Source of the DNA: Paenibacillus aceris
GTDB lineage: Bacteria > Bacillota > Bacilli > Paenibacillales > NBRC-103111
NCBI RefSeq assembly: GCF_017874035.1
Contig: NZ_JAGGKV010000014.1
Coordinates: 124,001-188,000 of the forward strand
Direction: 5' to 3'
Length of the DNA: 64,000 bases
This document shows positions 46,120 to 54,902 of the stretch, piece by piece. Every line of letters starts with the position of its first letter. Position 1 is the stretch's first letter. The notes below the pieces were generated by a model. The model did not search any database and was not told the DNA's origin. It was given only the letters and a program-made list of their open reading frames with translations. The position numbers were made by a program, and so were the translations under genes.

Positions 46120-47043
46120 TTAAAAAAGTAATTTTGCCGCGTAGACAACCCCGGCTACCGTCACACTGCTCAGTATTGTGGAAAGCAGAACGGCCTGAGC
46201 GGCGTATTCCGGATGATTTCCATACTCTAAAGCGAAAGCCGCACTATTTCTAGATGTTGGAAAGCTACTAGCAATAAGCAGCGCTTGCGCTGTCGTCCCC
46301 TCCAGCTTGAGCAGCCATATGAAGGAAAGCGCAATAGCCGGCGAGATGATAAGTCTGCCCAGCAAGCTGAAGACGAGGGCGGGACTCAGTCGTTTGAATG
46401 GTATAAAAGCGGATTGTGCACCCAGCGTAACAAGGGCAATCGCTAGAAATGCGTTTGCGACATTCTGAAGCGGACTCCAGATAAAAGCAGGAATGGGTAC
46501 TGCAAGTGAATGCATAAGCAAGCCCAAAATAAACGCGTAAATCATCGGATTTCTCAGAAGCTCCTTGAGCAGTTTCTGCCCTTGGCTTTGCGCCGATACC
46601 GCATTCATCAGCCCGTACGTATTCGTTAACAGGTTCTGATAGATCGAAACGACAACTTGTACGGATAATCCTAGCGGATTGTTTTGAAAAACGAGCTGGC
46701 TGACAGGAAGTCCGAAATTACCCGAATTGCTTAGAACAACACTATTGGAAAAGGTCGAAGAAAGACTTTTATCAAACTTGGCCAATTTAGCCGTCGCTTT
46801 GCTGAATAAGATAAGCATGAAGCTTTGCAGGAGCAGAAATCCAACTACCCTGAGTAAGAGTGAAGCGTCAAATTTACTTTCATAAATGTTGGTAAAGCTA
46901 ACAGCCGGCAGCAGGAAAAATGCATTAAGCTTTGACAAGGTGTTCATCTCGAAATGAAAGACGCGATGCAGCAGCACCCCTGCGCCAATGAGCAGAAATA
47001 CGGGAACAATGACATTGAGCACGATCAAATACAGAACATCCAT
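46120..47043 (-). CDS. AEC-family transporter (auxin efflux carrier-like)
   Basis: This 307-residue membrane protein has about 10 hydrophobic segments. It carries the family opening of a long N-terminal helix and the NSGNFGLPVSQLVF motif, with the C-terminal SSFPTSRNSAAFALEYG pattern. Bacterial AEC members often carry malate or malonate. The ATG at 47041-47043 follows GGGGAGAA. Its position between tctA and malic enzyme supports a dicarboxylate role, but the substrate and direction are not shown. Confidence 0.88.
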   Translation of the reverse strand: MDVLYLIVLNVIVPVFLLIGAGVLLHRVFHFEMNTLSKLNAFFLLPAVSFTNIYESKFDASLLLRVVGFLLLQSFMLILFSKATAKLAKFDKSLSSTFSNSVVLSNSGNFGLPVSQLVFQNNPLGLSVQVVVSIYQNLLTNTYGLMNAVSAQSQGQKLLKELLRNPMIYAFILGLLMHSLAVPIPAFIWSPLQNVANAFLAIALVTLGAQSAFIPFKRLSPALVFSLLGRLIISPAIALSFIWLLKLEGTTAQALLIASSFPTSRNSAAFALEYGNHPEYAAQAVLLSTILSSVTVAGVVYAAKLLF

Positions 47044-47065
47044 GGCGTTTCTCCCCAATTAACGA

Positions 47066-47128
47066 AACCCCTGATTAGGCTGGAAGGCTGCTGATAACCA
47101 GCGGGGCTCGACCTATCTAACAGGGGTT
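47066..47128. repeat. Structured inverted repeat between tctA and AEC genes
   Basis: Outer arms AACCCCTG (47066-47073) and CAGGGGTT (47121-47128) are perfectly paired. An inner GCTG-N-CAGC stem lies within. No T-tract follows, so it is not a typical terminator. It may be an RNA-processing or attenuation element. Confidence 0.5.
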
Positions 47129-47139
47129 AACGATAGCTT

Positions 47140-48666
47140 TTATCCTTCCTCGTTTACAAGTACACTCTTGCCTCGCAGTTTCAAGATCAGCGGAATACTG
47201 ATCCACAAGAGGCCGATGATGAGAAACACGAGTGAGACTGGCTTTTGCAGGAAAATCATGAAATCGCCATTAGAAATCGTGAGCGCTCTGCGCATATTGT
47301 TTTCCATCATCGGACCGAGAATGAGACCGAGCACCAACGGCGCTAACGGATAATCGTTTTTAGCCAGGAAGTAGCCGACAAGTCCGCAGCCCATAATGAG
47401 CAGCAAATCAAACGTCGAATATTGAACGGCATACACTCCGAACACAGAAAAGACGATAATCAACGGAATCAAATATTTCGTCGGTGTTTCAATTACTTTG
47501 GCAAACACTTTAACCAGAGGCATATTGAGAATGAGCAGCATTAGATTGCCGACAAACATACTGGCGATGACGCCCCAGGCAAGCTGCGGGTGATCCTGGA
47601 ATAACAAAGGACCTGGCTGCACGTTGTACATAATGAAAGCACCCATCAGAATCGCGGTCGTACCGGAGGAGGGAATCCCCAGGGTCAAAAGCGGAATCAT
47701 CGCGCCGCCGGAAGCGGCGTTATTGGCGGATTCCGGCGAGGCTACACCCTCGATTGCTCCCTTACCAAACTTCTCAGGGTTTTTACTGATCTTTTTCTCC
47801 ACGATATAAGCGAAGAAAGAAGCAAGAATCGCGCCTGCGCCAGGCAGTAAGCCAATGAAGAAACCAAGCACAGAACCGCGGGCAATCGGTGCCGCACTGT
47901 CTTTCAAATCCTGCTTCGTCGGCAGAATGCGGTTGATTTTCGCCAGTTCGCCATCGTTACCTTCTCGCTGGAGGATCGTTTTGAACACTTCGCCGACAGC
48001 GAAGGTACCAACCGCGACGGTCAGGAATTCCAATCCCTGATACAGCTCTGGAATGCCAAATGTGAACCTTTCCACCCCTGATACGTTGTCGATGCCGATT
48101 GTCGCGAGTAGCAGACCGAAGGCGGTCATCATGAGCGCTTTCACCATGGATTTGCCGGCAAGTCCGCTGATTGCAAGCAAGCCGAGCACCATGAGGGAGA
48201 AATATTCGGCCGGCCCGAACTTGATGGCCACCGCAGATAAAGGACGCGCCAGGAAGATAAGACCGATCAGCGAAATAATCCCAGCCGCGAAGGAACCGAT
48301 CGCCGAGATCGCAAGCGCTGCTCCCGCTCTCCCTTGTTTGGCCATCTGGTAGCCGTCAAGCGTCGTGACGACAGAAGACGATTCCCCCGGCGTATTCAGC
48401 AGGATTGATGTCGTTGAACCTCCATACATCGCACCGTAATACACCCCTGCCAGCAAAATAATAGAACTCGTCGCCGCTTCTTCCGGTCCTAAGCCCGATG
48501 TCATCGTAGCCGTGATCGGAATCAAGAGGGCTACACCGCTCATCGGACCAATCCCTGGAAGCACGCCGACTACTGTACCGATCAATACCCCCAAAAATAC
48601 AAATACGACATTATGCCACTGCATCGCAGTGCCTAAACCGTGCATTACATACTCAATCGTACTCAC
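47140..48666 (-). CDS. tctA: Tripartite tricarboxylate transporter, large permease TctA
   Basis: This 508-residue protein has about 11-12 membrane segments. The TctA signature GVLPGIGPMSGVALLIPIT lies near residue 35, and the second copy GLLPGAGAILASF lies in the other half. It starts at GTG with AGGGGGG upstream, one base after tctB stops. With TctB and the lipoprotein TctC it forms a cation-driven importer for citrate or related carboxylates. Confidence 0.95.
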   Translation of the reverse strand: MSTIEYVMHGLGTAMQWHNVVFVFLGVLIGTVVGVLPGIGPMSGVALLIPITATMTSGLGPEEAATSSIILLAGVYYGAMYGGSTTSILLNTPGESSSVVTTLDGYQMAKQGRAGAALAISAIGSFAAGIISLIGLIFLARPLSAVAIKFGPAEYFSLMVLGLLAISGLAGKSMVKALMMTAFGLLLATIGIDNVSGVERFTFGIPELYQGLEFLTVAVGTFAVGEVFKTILQREGNDGELAKINRILPTKQDLKDSAAPIARGSVLGFFIGLLPGAGAILASFFAYIVEKKISKNPEKFGKGAIEGVASPESANNAASGGAMIPLLTLGIPSSGTTAILMGAFIMYNVQPGPLLFQDHPQLAWGVIASMFVGNLMLLILNMPLVKVFAKVIETPTKYLIPLIIVFSVFGVYAVQYSTFDLLLIMGCGLVGYFLAKNDYPLAPLVLGLILGPMMENNMRRALTISNGDFMIFLQKPVSLVFLIIGLLWISIPLILKLRGKSVLVNEEG

Positions 48667-48667
48667 G

Positions 48668-49129
48668 TTATGCCCCCCCTAACCATGTTGGGAATCCGGG
48701 AAGCGATCCATCCAGCACATTCACATACAAATAATAAACGCCATAAGAGGACCCGGCAGCAATGAGCAGGGAAACCCACACTCTGCCCTTTTGCATCGTT
48801 TGGAATCCGATCATCAGGAAAAGGAACGTGGAAATAACAAACCCGATATCTTCAAGGAAATAAGCGTATAAGACAGCGGCGATAAAAATAATGCCAAATC
48901 TTTTGTAATCCAAGCTTTCCTCGCTTCGTTCCGCACGCTGCTTGCGGAACGTCTCATAAATAAGACGAATACTCATTAAAGACAAGAACGATCCCAGAAT
49001 CATCGGAAAAATATTCGCACCCACATTGCTTCCGTAAGCGCTTGTTGATATACCTAAGGAGCCTATGACAAATGCAAGGCCAATGGCGAAAAAGGCGATG
49101 CCTGCATAACGGTCAAACGTAGTATTCAT
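48668..49129 (-). CDS. tctB: Tripartite tricarboxylate transporter, small permease TctB
   Basis: This 153-residue membrane protein has four predicted helices, the family size. Motifs recognisable for TctB are the weakly conserved first helix AGIAFFAIGLAFVIGS and the central YKRFGIIFIAAVLYAYFLE. ATG follows GGAGG. It lies between tctC and tctA. Confidence 0.93.
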   Translation of the reverse strand: MNTTFDRYAGIAFFAIGLAFVIGSLGISTSAYGSNVGANIFPMILGSFLSLMSIRLIYETFRKQRAERSEESLDYKRFGIIFIAAVLYAYFLEDIGFVISTFLFLMIGFQTMQKGRVWVSLLIAAGSSYGVYYLYVNVLDGSLPGFPTWLGGA

Positions 49130-49192
49130 CTCTCTGCCTCCTACCCTAAGGGCGAGGGAGAAGAAACTCTCTTCTCCCTTGTTGCTTTAGGT

Positions 49193-50269
49193 CTATTTCT
49201 GCATGCCAAGCGCTGTCAACATATCTTTCAGCTGGGCTTCTTGCTGGCCCAAGTAAGTTTTGAAATCATCGGCTTTCTTATAGTCCGTTTCCCAGTTGTT
49301 TGCTTGCATTTCTTTCTTCCATGCATCGGATTCTACCATTTTCTTGATGGCAGCCTCCCAGTAGCTTTTCGCATCTGCGCTCATGTTCTTTGGTCCAAAA
49401 AATCCGCGCCAGATCAAGAACTCTGCATCAACACCTTGTTCTTTCATTGTCGGAACGTCCTTCAAGCTGCCTCCAAGACGGGATGGTGCCGCTACAGCCA
49501 AAATGCGGATTTTGCCGGCTTTCACATATTGATCCAAGGACGAAGCATCTGTACCCAGCACATCTGCATTCCCACCAAGCAGTGCAGTTACGGCTTCACC
49601 GCCTCCGTCATAGGACACATATTTAACCTTCTTCGGGTCAATGCCGTATTTGAACGCCGGAAGTATGGACACCAGATGATCCATCGATCCTGGCGCCGAA
49701 CCACCTGCTACCGTAAGTTTCGTAGGATCAGCCTTCATGTCATCAAGCAAAGATTTCAGATCTTTATATTTGGAATTTGCCGCTACAGCGACAGCGCCGT
49801 AATCTTTGGTCAGTTGCGCTAGCGGAGTCGTATCATTGTAGCCGTATGGCGTGTTTCCTTCTTTTTTCAAATGGTTAATCAAAATCGGAGGCGAGCTGAC
49901 GAACAGTTTGTAGTTGTCTTTCACATCTTTGGTCGCATATTCCGCCAAGAATACAGCACCGCCACCGCCCGGCTTGTTTTCAACGGTAACCGGCTTATCG
50001 ACTGCTTTCGTTTCTGCCAATACTTTGGCGATCGTGCGGGCTGTCATATCCCATCCGCCACCTGCGCCGGATGGAGCGATGATACTGAGTGCTTTTTCAG
50101 GATAGTTGGATTTAGCCGCTGCTGGTGCCGTCGTCTCCTTGGCTTTGTCGGCCGGCACTGATGACGTCGCCGCGGGCTTCGCAGCGTTATTGCCGCAAGC
50201 CGCCAAACTAACTGCAAGAATGCTAATCGCCGTAACTTTCCAGGAAGCTGAAAAAAGTTGTTTTATCAA
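49193..50269 (-). CDS. tctC: Tripartite tricarboxylate transporter substrate-binding lipoprotein TctC
   Basis: This 358-residue protein starts at TTG with GGAGGGG upstream. Its signal peptide ends in lipobox LAAC (Cys25), and it has the Bug/TctC two-lobe fold. The family motif PSGAGGGWDMTARTIAKVL lies near residue 70. It binds a carboxylate outside the membrane and hands it to TctA/B. Two tandem cre-like sites lie immediately upstream, and a divergent CitA/CitB-type pair likely controls it. Confidence 0.93.
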   Translation of the reverse strand: MIKQLFSASWKVTAISILAVSLAACGNNAAKPAATSSVPADKAKETTAPAAAKSNYPEKALSIIAPSGAGGGWDMTARTIAKVLAETKAVDKPVTVENKPGGGGAVFLAEYATKDVKDNYKLFVSSPPILINHLKKEGNTPYGYNDTTPLAQLTKDYGAVAVAANSKYKDLKSLLDDMKADPTKLTVAGGSAPGSMDHLVSILPAFKYGIDPKKVKYVSYDGGGEAVTALLGGNADVLGTDASSLDQYVKAGKIRILAVAAPSRLGGSLKDVPTMKEQGVDAEFLIWRGFFGPKNMSADAKSYWEAAIKKMVESDAWKKEMQANNWETDYKKADDFKTYLGQQEAQLKDMLTALGMQK

Positions 50270-50294
50270 AAGAACCCCTCCAAATTTATTGTTT

Positions 50295-50322
50295 GTATAC
50301 GCTTTCTATAAAGCGCTTTCAG
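50295..50322. promoter_or_regulatory. Two abutting cre (CcpA) sites before tctC
   Basis: TGTATACGCTTTCT (50295-50308) and ATAAAGCGCTTTCA (50309-50322) are adjacent 14-mers close to the cre consensus TGWNANCGNTNWCA, read on the minus strand. They start 26 bases upstream of the tctC start, so bound CcpA would block transcription during glucose growth. Confidence 0.75.
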
Positions 50323-50390
50323 AATAACACCTGCCTGTGCATGTTGGGAAGTTTAACAAAATTAGTTGTATTAACGCCGTTTTGGACATT

Positions 50391-50407
50391 TTGTTCATAT
50401 TGTTCAC
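50391..50407. promoter_or_regulatory. TGTTCAYR direct repeat between tctC and kinase genes
   Basis: Two direct TGTTCA words at 50392-50397 and 50401-50406 (9-base period) lie in the 218-base divergent region. They may be a binding site for the CitB-type regulator. A plus-strand -10, TACAAT, is at 50452-50457. Confidence 0.3.
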
Positions 50408-50487
50408 GGATGTGCTCCTTCAATAACGATCAAAATAATAGCGCTTTATGTTACAATACAAGCAAAAACAGGGGGCCTGTGTGGTCA

Positions 50488-52095
50488 ATGAGGCTGCAAA
50501 CGAAGCTTATCTTAATCATTTGTTCGCTTCTATTCTTGGTTATCATCAGTTTAGGCAGTATTTTCTATTATCTTATGACCGCGGCACTTGAGGATCAGAT
50601 CGGAACCCGCGCGTTAAAAGTCGCTGAAACCTTTGCTGATATGCCAGACATTCGTCATGCCTTCCAAACGCCCGATCCTTCTGCGATCATCCAGCCTATC
50701 GCGGAAAGTGTTCGTGAAAAAATCGATGCAGAGTACATTGTTGTCGGGAACCGTGAAGGCATCCGCTACTCCCACCCGCTTCCTGAACGAATCGGCAAAG
50801 AGATGGTTGGAGGCGACAACGGACCTGTTCTGGAAGGCAAGTCAATTATTTCCAAAGCCATTGGCTCCCTTGGGCCTTCGCTTCGCGGTAAAGCACCTGT
50901 TTTCGATAATCGCGGCGATGTGATCGGCATTGTTTCCGTTGGCTTTCTTACTGAGGACATTGATACCCTAACAGATGCTTATAAATCGCGTATCGAGCAG
51001 ATTTCCCTCATTGTGCTAGTCATTGGACTGATCGGCTCTGTCCTTATCGCGCGCAACGTCCGAAGCTCCATTCATGGGCTGGAGCCTAAGGAAATCGGTG
51101 AGCTTTATACCGAAAAACAGGCAATTCTGCAATCCATTCGCGAAGGCATTATCGCGGTAAACCGGGATGGCATCATTACGATGGCGAACCGCTATGCCTT
51201 GCAGCTTCTGCATCTGCCGGTAAGTGCCAAAATCACGGGCAGACACATAGAAGATGTTATCCCGAACACTCGCCTATACGAAGTCGTCCGCACGGGAGAA
51301 GCCGAGTTCGACCATGTAATGCTGATTGGCGATCATGAAGTCATTGTCAACCGGGTGCCGATTGTGAACCGAAAGCACGCTGTAACCGGCGCAGTTTCGA
51401 GCTTTCGCAGCAAATCCGAGTTATATCGCCTCGCCGAGGAACTGTCGCAAGTAAAGCAGTTTGCGGAAGCGCTGCGCGCTCAGACCCATGAGTTTTCGAA
51501 TAAACTGTATGTCATATCCGGACTTATCCAGCTAGAGTCTTATCAGGAAGCTGTCGATCTCATCTCCAAGGAGTCGGATGTGCATCAGAATTGGGTGCAG
51601 TTCATCATGCACGAAATCCCTGATCCTATGATCGGAGGACTGCTGATCGGCAAATTCAATCATGCGCAGGAACTGAAAATAACGTTTGAAATTGACCGTG
51701 AAAGCTCGTTTGCGGATATCCCTGAAGAGATTGATCGCGATTTGTTGGTCACTATTATCGGAAACTTGATTGATAATGCCATGGAAGCCGTTTTGGCTGT
51801 TGAGGCGCAAGATGAGCCTTATGTCAAATTGTTTTTGACCGATCTCGGCGAAGATTTGATTATCGAATGCGAGGACTGCGGCATCGGAATTCCGGACGAA
51901 GTAAGCAGCGCGGTGTTTGAAAAAGGTTTCTCAACAAAAGAAGGCGAGCATCGTGGCATTGGTCTAGCCTTAGTCAAGCATGCCGTAAGCAAACTGAACG
52001 GGTATATAACGTTCCATCAAAATCCATCAGGCGGCACCATCTTCACCGTCGCCGTTCCTAAATCCCATTCCCGCACAAAGGAGTCCTTACCTTGA
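50488..52095 (+). CDS. CitA/DcuS-family sensor histidine kinase
   Basis: This 535-residue kinase has membrane segments at about 7-30 and 170-192 enclosing a PAS-like periplasmic sensor of the citrate/C4-dicarboxylate type, with SHPLPERIGKEMVGGD and GSLGPSLRGKAPV. A cytoplasmic PAS domain (about 205-315) is followed by a SpoOB-type phosphorylation helix with His334 in RAQTHEFSNKL and a HATPase_c domain with IIGNLIDNAMEAV and GCGIGIPD pattern EDCGIGIPD. The ATG at 50488 follows GGGGG at long spacing. It is divergent from tctC and most likely senses the tct substrate. Confidence 0.92.
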   Translation: MRLQTKLILIICSLLFLVIISLGSIFYYLMTAALEDQIGTRALKVAETFADMPDIRHAFQTPDPSAIIQPIAESVREKIDAEYIVVGNREGIRYSHPLPERIGKEMVGGDNGPVLEGKSIISKAIGSLGPSLRGKAPVFDNRGDVIGIVSVGFLTEDIDTLTDAYKSRIEQISLIVLVIGLIGSVLIARNVRSSIHGLEPKEIGELYTEKQAILQSIREGIIAVNRDGIITMANRYALQLLHLPVSAKITGRHIEDVIPNTRLYEVVRTGEAEFDHVMLIGDHEVIVNRVPIVNRKHAVTGAVSSFRSKSELYRLAEELSQVKQFAEALRAQTHEFSNKLYVISGLIQLESYQEAVDLISKESDVHQNWVQFIMHEIPDPMIGGLLIGKFNHAQELKITFEIDRESSFADIPEEIDRDLLVTIIGNLIDNAMEAVLAVEAQDEPYVKLFLTDLGEDLIIECEDCGIGIPDEVSSAVFEKGFSTKEGEHRGIGLALVKHAVSKLNGYITFHQNPSGGTIFTVAVPKSHSRTKESLP

Positions 52096-52811
52096 ACCTG
52101 GAGCTCCAACAGCCGAAAATTGAAGTATTAATTATTGAAGACGACGTGAAAATCGCCGAAATTAACCGGAGATTTATTGAGAAAGTAGACGCCTTTCACG
52201 TCGTCGGAATCGCCACAGACGATGTTCAGGCGAAAGAACAGCTGGACATATTACGGCCAAATCTAGTACTGCTGGATGTGTATTTCCCTGGTGCAAACGG
52301 ACTGGACATGCTTTCATTTATTCGCCAACATTACCGGGACACCGACGTCATTATGATTACCGCCGCCAAAGAGGTCGAGGCTATTCGGGAAGCCATCCGC
52401 AGCGGCGCGTTCGACTATATCATGAAACCACTCGTATTTGACCGGCTTAAGGAAACCCTTTTACGCTATCTGGACTTCCACCGCGAGTTGAATCGTTTGA
52501 ATACAAGCGCCACCATCAATCAGAGCGATGTCGATCGCCTATTGTCCGGCTCGGGGAAAAAAGAATTCCGCTCCGAGATTTCCTTCCTTCCCAAAGGCAT
52601 CGATAAGTTAACACTGGTAAAAATCGTTCAGGCGATTTCCACTGCGGCGGACGGGATGACCGCGGATCAAATCGCCAAGGAAATCGGCGTCAGCCGTTCG
52701 ACGGGACGGCGTTATTTGGAGCATCTGGTCAGCTCAGGCGAAGTATTCGCCGATCTGTCCTATGGCGTCGTCGGACGACCTGAGAGGGTTTACCGTAAAA
52801 AGGAAAAGTGA
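52092..52811 (+). CDS. CitB/DcuR-family response regulator
   Basis: This 239-residue regulator has a receiver domain (about 10-125; Asp62 in LVLLDVYFPGANG; Lys in DYIMKP) and a C-terminal HTH (about 180-235; DQIAKEIGVSRSTGRRYLEHL). It starts at TTG, overlapping the kinase stop by 4 bases, with GGAG upstream. It probably activates the tctCBA-AEC-malic enzyme genes. Confidence 0.92.
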   Translation: MNLELQQPKIEVLIIEDDVKIAEINRRFIEKVDAFHVVGIATDDVQAKEQLDILRPNLVLLDVYFPGANGLDMLSFIRQHYRDTDVIMITAAKEVEAIREAIRSGAFDYIMKPLVFDRLKETLLRYLDFHRELNRLNTSATINQSDVDRLLSGSGKKEFRSEISFLPKGIDKLTLVKIVQAISTAADGMTADQIAKEIGVSRSTGRRYLEHLVSSGEVFADLSYGVVGRPERVYRKKEK

Positions 52812-52820
52812 CGCACTAGA

Positions 52821-52853
52821 AAAGGGACCCCATATTTCCAATGGAGTCCCTTT
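52821..52853. terminator. Bidirectional terminator
   Basis: AAAGGGAC and GTCCCTTT arms enclose an inner CCAT/ATGG pairing and a 7-base loop. The element lies between the convergent regulator and isomerase genes. Confidence 0.8.
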
Positions 52854-52861
52854 CTTAACGT

Positions 52862-53722
52862 TCAAAACCAATCCGCATAGCCCAAATTTCTCAAATTGTT
52901 AGCAGAAGTTTGCAAGCAGTCGAATGGATCACGTCCGTACACATCATCCTGTTCGACCAAGAAATACTGCGAACCGCTTTCCAGTCCTGCATCGATAATA
53001 GCTTTCATATCGAGGGAGCCTTCACCCACCTCCGCAAACTCTATCACATTCGTGAAGGCCTGCATAAATTTACCCATGTCGCCGCTTGATAAAGCATTCA
53101 TATCCAGCTGCCCGATCCGGTAATCCTTCAAATGCAGCAGTGCGATACGCCCCGCGTACTTCTTGATGACCGAAACGGGATTCTCTCCGCCTCTATGAAT
53201 CCAGTGAACATCCAGTTCAAACCCGATTCGTTTGGTGTTGTTCTTTATCAGATCAAGTAAATATTCGCCATCATATTTTTGAAACTCGATGTGATGGTTA
53301 TGATAGTAAAGCTCGATCCCATGTCCGGCAAGACGTTCGGCAACTTGATCAGCTTTTTGCGCAAACTCCATCACTTTATCCTTACTGCCGATCAAATGGA
53401 AGGGCAGCATGCCAATCCGCAAAAAGTTACAGTCCAACTGTTTGCAGTCTTGTAGAATTTTGTCGAAATCGTCAGATAGCGTCTCCCCCTTCATCCCGGG
53501 CATCATCGGTTCTAGAGCAGCCGATAAGGACGCGATTTTAATTTCGAAATCGATACTGGCTCTTTTTAACTCAGCTACATTCTCTGCTGTCATGGGAATT
53601 TGCGATACCTCAATGCAGCGATAACCCAGTTCATGAACTTTTCTCAGCGTTTCATAGACGCCGAGCTCCTCGACCTTCCCCTTGAGCATCATCATTTGAA
53701 CGCCGATTTTCCCTTTATTCAT
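52862..53722 (-). CDS. Sugar phosphate isomerase/epimerase-like TIM-barrel protein (locus D)
   Basis: This 286-residue protein belongs to the xylose-isomerase-like TIM-barrel (AP endonuclease family 2) superfamily. Visible metal-site segments are ELYYHNHHIEF, FELDVHWIHRGG, LLHLKDY and FAEVGEGSLD. It is cytosolic. It starts 3 bases after the stop of the oxidoreductase gene, from an ATG with GGTGG upstream. Paired with a Gfo/Idh/MocA enzyme it likely converts an imported sugar to a common intermediate, as in inositol or keto-sugar pathways. The exact reaction is unknown. Confidence 0.88.
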   Translation of the reverse strand: MNKGKIGVQMMMLKGKVEELGVYETLRKVHELGYRCIEVSQIPMTAENVAELKRASIDFEIKIASLSAALEPMMPGMKGETLSDDFDKILQDCKQLDCNFLRIGMLPFHLIGSKDKVMEFAQKADQVAERLAGHGIELYYHNHHIEFQKYDGEYLLDLIKNNTKRIGFELDVHWIHRGGENPVSVIKKYAGRIALLHLKDYRIGQLDMNALSSGDMGKFMQAFTNVIEFAEVGEGSLDMKAIIDAGLESGSQYFLVEQDDVYGRDPFDCLQTSANNLRNLGYADWF

Positions 53723-53725
53723 CGT

Positions 53726-54880
53726 TTAACCCACCTTCACTTTTTCTTGTGTCATCTTCTTCGCAAGCTCAGCATAGAACAAATCCTCATCCAATGGCAT
53801 GTCCACTTCCTGACCTAACCAGCTCGACAGATGAATCGCATTCGCTAGGGCGACGCCATGTATCCCATCGCTTCCTGGAGCAATTAACGGTGTTCCGTCT
53901 ACGATATTTGCCGTGAAGTTTTCCAAAACAGCCACATGCTGACCCCCCCAAACACTGCCAAATTCAAGTACTTCTTCGGTGTAAATGTCAGCTTGGCCCT
54001 GTCCCATGAAAATTTTCATAACATCCTGCATCGTCATCGTAGCGCTCATCTCGGATTCCGGCTTGTGAAGCCGCTTAATCGTGACTTTCTTGCTGTCATC
54101 CACAACGATTTTGCCTTTATCGCCCAAAATTTCGAATCGATCCGTCCCCATCACATCATGGGTACATGTAACGAACACGCCTGTTGCACCGTTGCCATAG
54201 TCGAGGATTGCTGTTACATCGTCTTCCACAGCGATATTTCTCTGGTAGCCGTATTTCAGATTCGCGTATACCTTCTTCGGCATCCCGCATATCCATTGAA
54301 GCAAATCCAACTGATGCGGCGCTTGATTGACAAGAACGCCTCCGCCTTCTCCGCCCCAAGTTGCACGCCATGCTCCTTGATCATAGTAGCCCTGCGGTCT
54401 CCACCACGTCGTAATCATCCAATTCGTCCGGCGAATTTGACCAATCTCCCCGTTATCAATGATTTCTTTCACTTTTTGATAGAGTGGATTCGTGCGTTGA
54501 TTAAAGAAAATACCGAACGTCAGCTCCGGCTTGGATGCCGCAAACTCATTGAGTTCTTTCACCTGTTTGGTGTATACGCCTGCCGGTTTCTCTACAAGGG
54601 CATGGATATTCCGCTTCAAAGCTTGAATACCGATTGCCGGGTGCAAGTAATGAGGTACACAGGTAACGACCGCATCGACGTCACCGCTCTCCAGCATCTC
54701 GATATAATCCGTATAGAAAGGGACATTTGGATACTTCTCTGCGCTTACCCTTTCCTTGGCCGGGTCTGTGTCGCAGATGGCTCCAATCACCATGTTCTTC
54801 ACCTTGCCATCCGCAAGAAATCCGGCATATAACCCTCCTTGCGCTCCTAATCCAATAATGCCTAATCTCACTTGTTTCAT
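53726..54880 (-). CDS. Gfo/Idh/MocA-family oxidoreductase (locus D)
   Basis: This 384-residue NAD(P)-dependent dehydrogenase has an N-terminal Rossmann motif, GIIGLGAQGGLYAG, the EKPAG motif (ALVEKPAGVYTKQ) near residue 98 and the conserved GGGVLVNQAPHQLDLLQWICG pattern, whose core VNQAPHQLD holds the likely catalytic His. The ATG follows AGGAGGAG. Co-transcribed with an importer and an isomerase-like gene. Confidence 0.9.
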   Translation of the reverse strand: MKQVRLGIIGLGAQGGLYAGFLADGKVKNMVIGAICDTDPAKERVSAEKYPNVPFYTDYIEMLESGDVDAVVTCVPHYLHPAIGIQALKRNIHALVEKPAGVYTKQVKELNEFAASKPELTFGIFFNQRTNPLYQKVKEIIDNGEIGQIRRTNWMITTWWRPQGYYDQGAWRATWGGEGGGVLVNQAPHQLDLLQWICGMPKKVYANLKYGYQRNIAVEDDVTAILDYGNGATGVFVTCTHDVMGTDRFEILGDKGKIVVDDSKKVTIKRLHKPESEMSATMTMQDVMKIFMGQGQADIYTEEVLEFGSVWGGQHVAVLENFTANIVDGTPLIAPGSDGIHGVALANAIHLSSWLGQEVDMPLDEDLFYAELAKKMTQEKVKVG

Positions 54881-54902
54881 ATCTACTGCTCCTCCTCTGA
54901 TA

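Noticed and set aside
53936-54832. 298-codon plus-strand frame antisense to the locus D oxidoreductase
   Set aside because: No ribosome binding site and no recognisable domain; the minus strand encodes a full Gfo/Idh/MocA protein.
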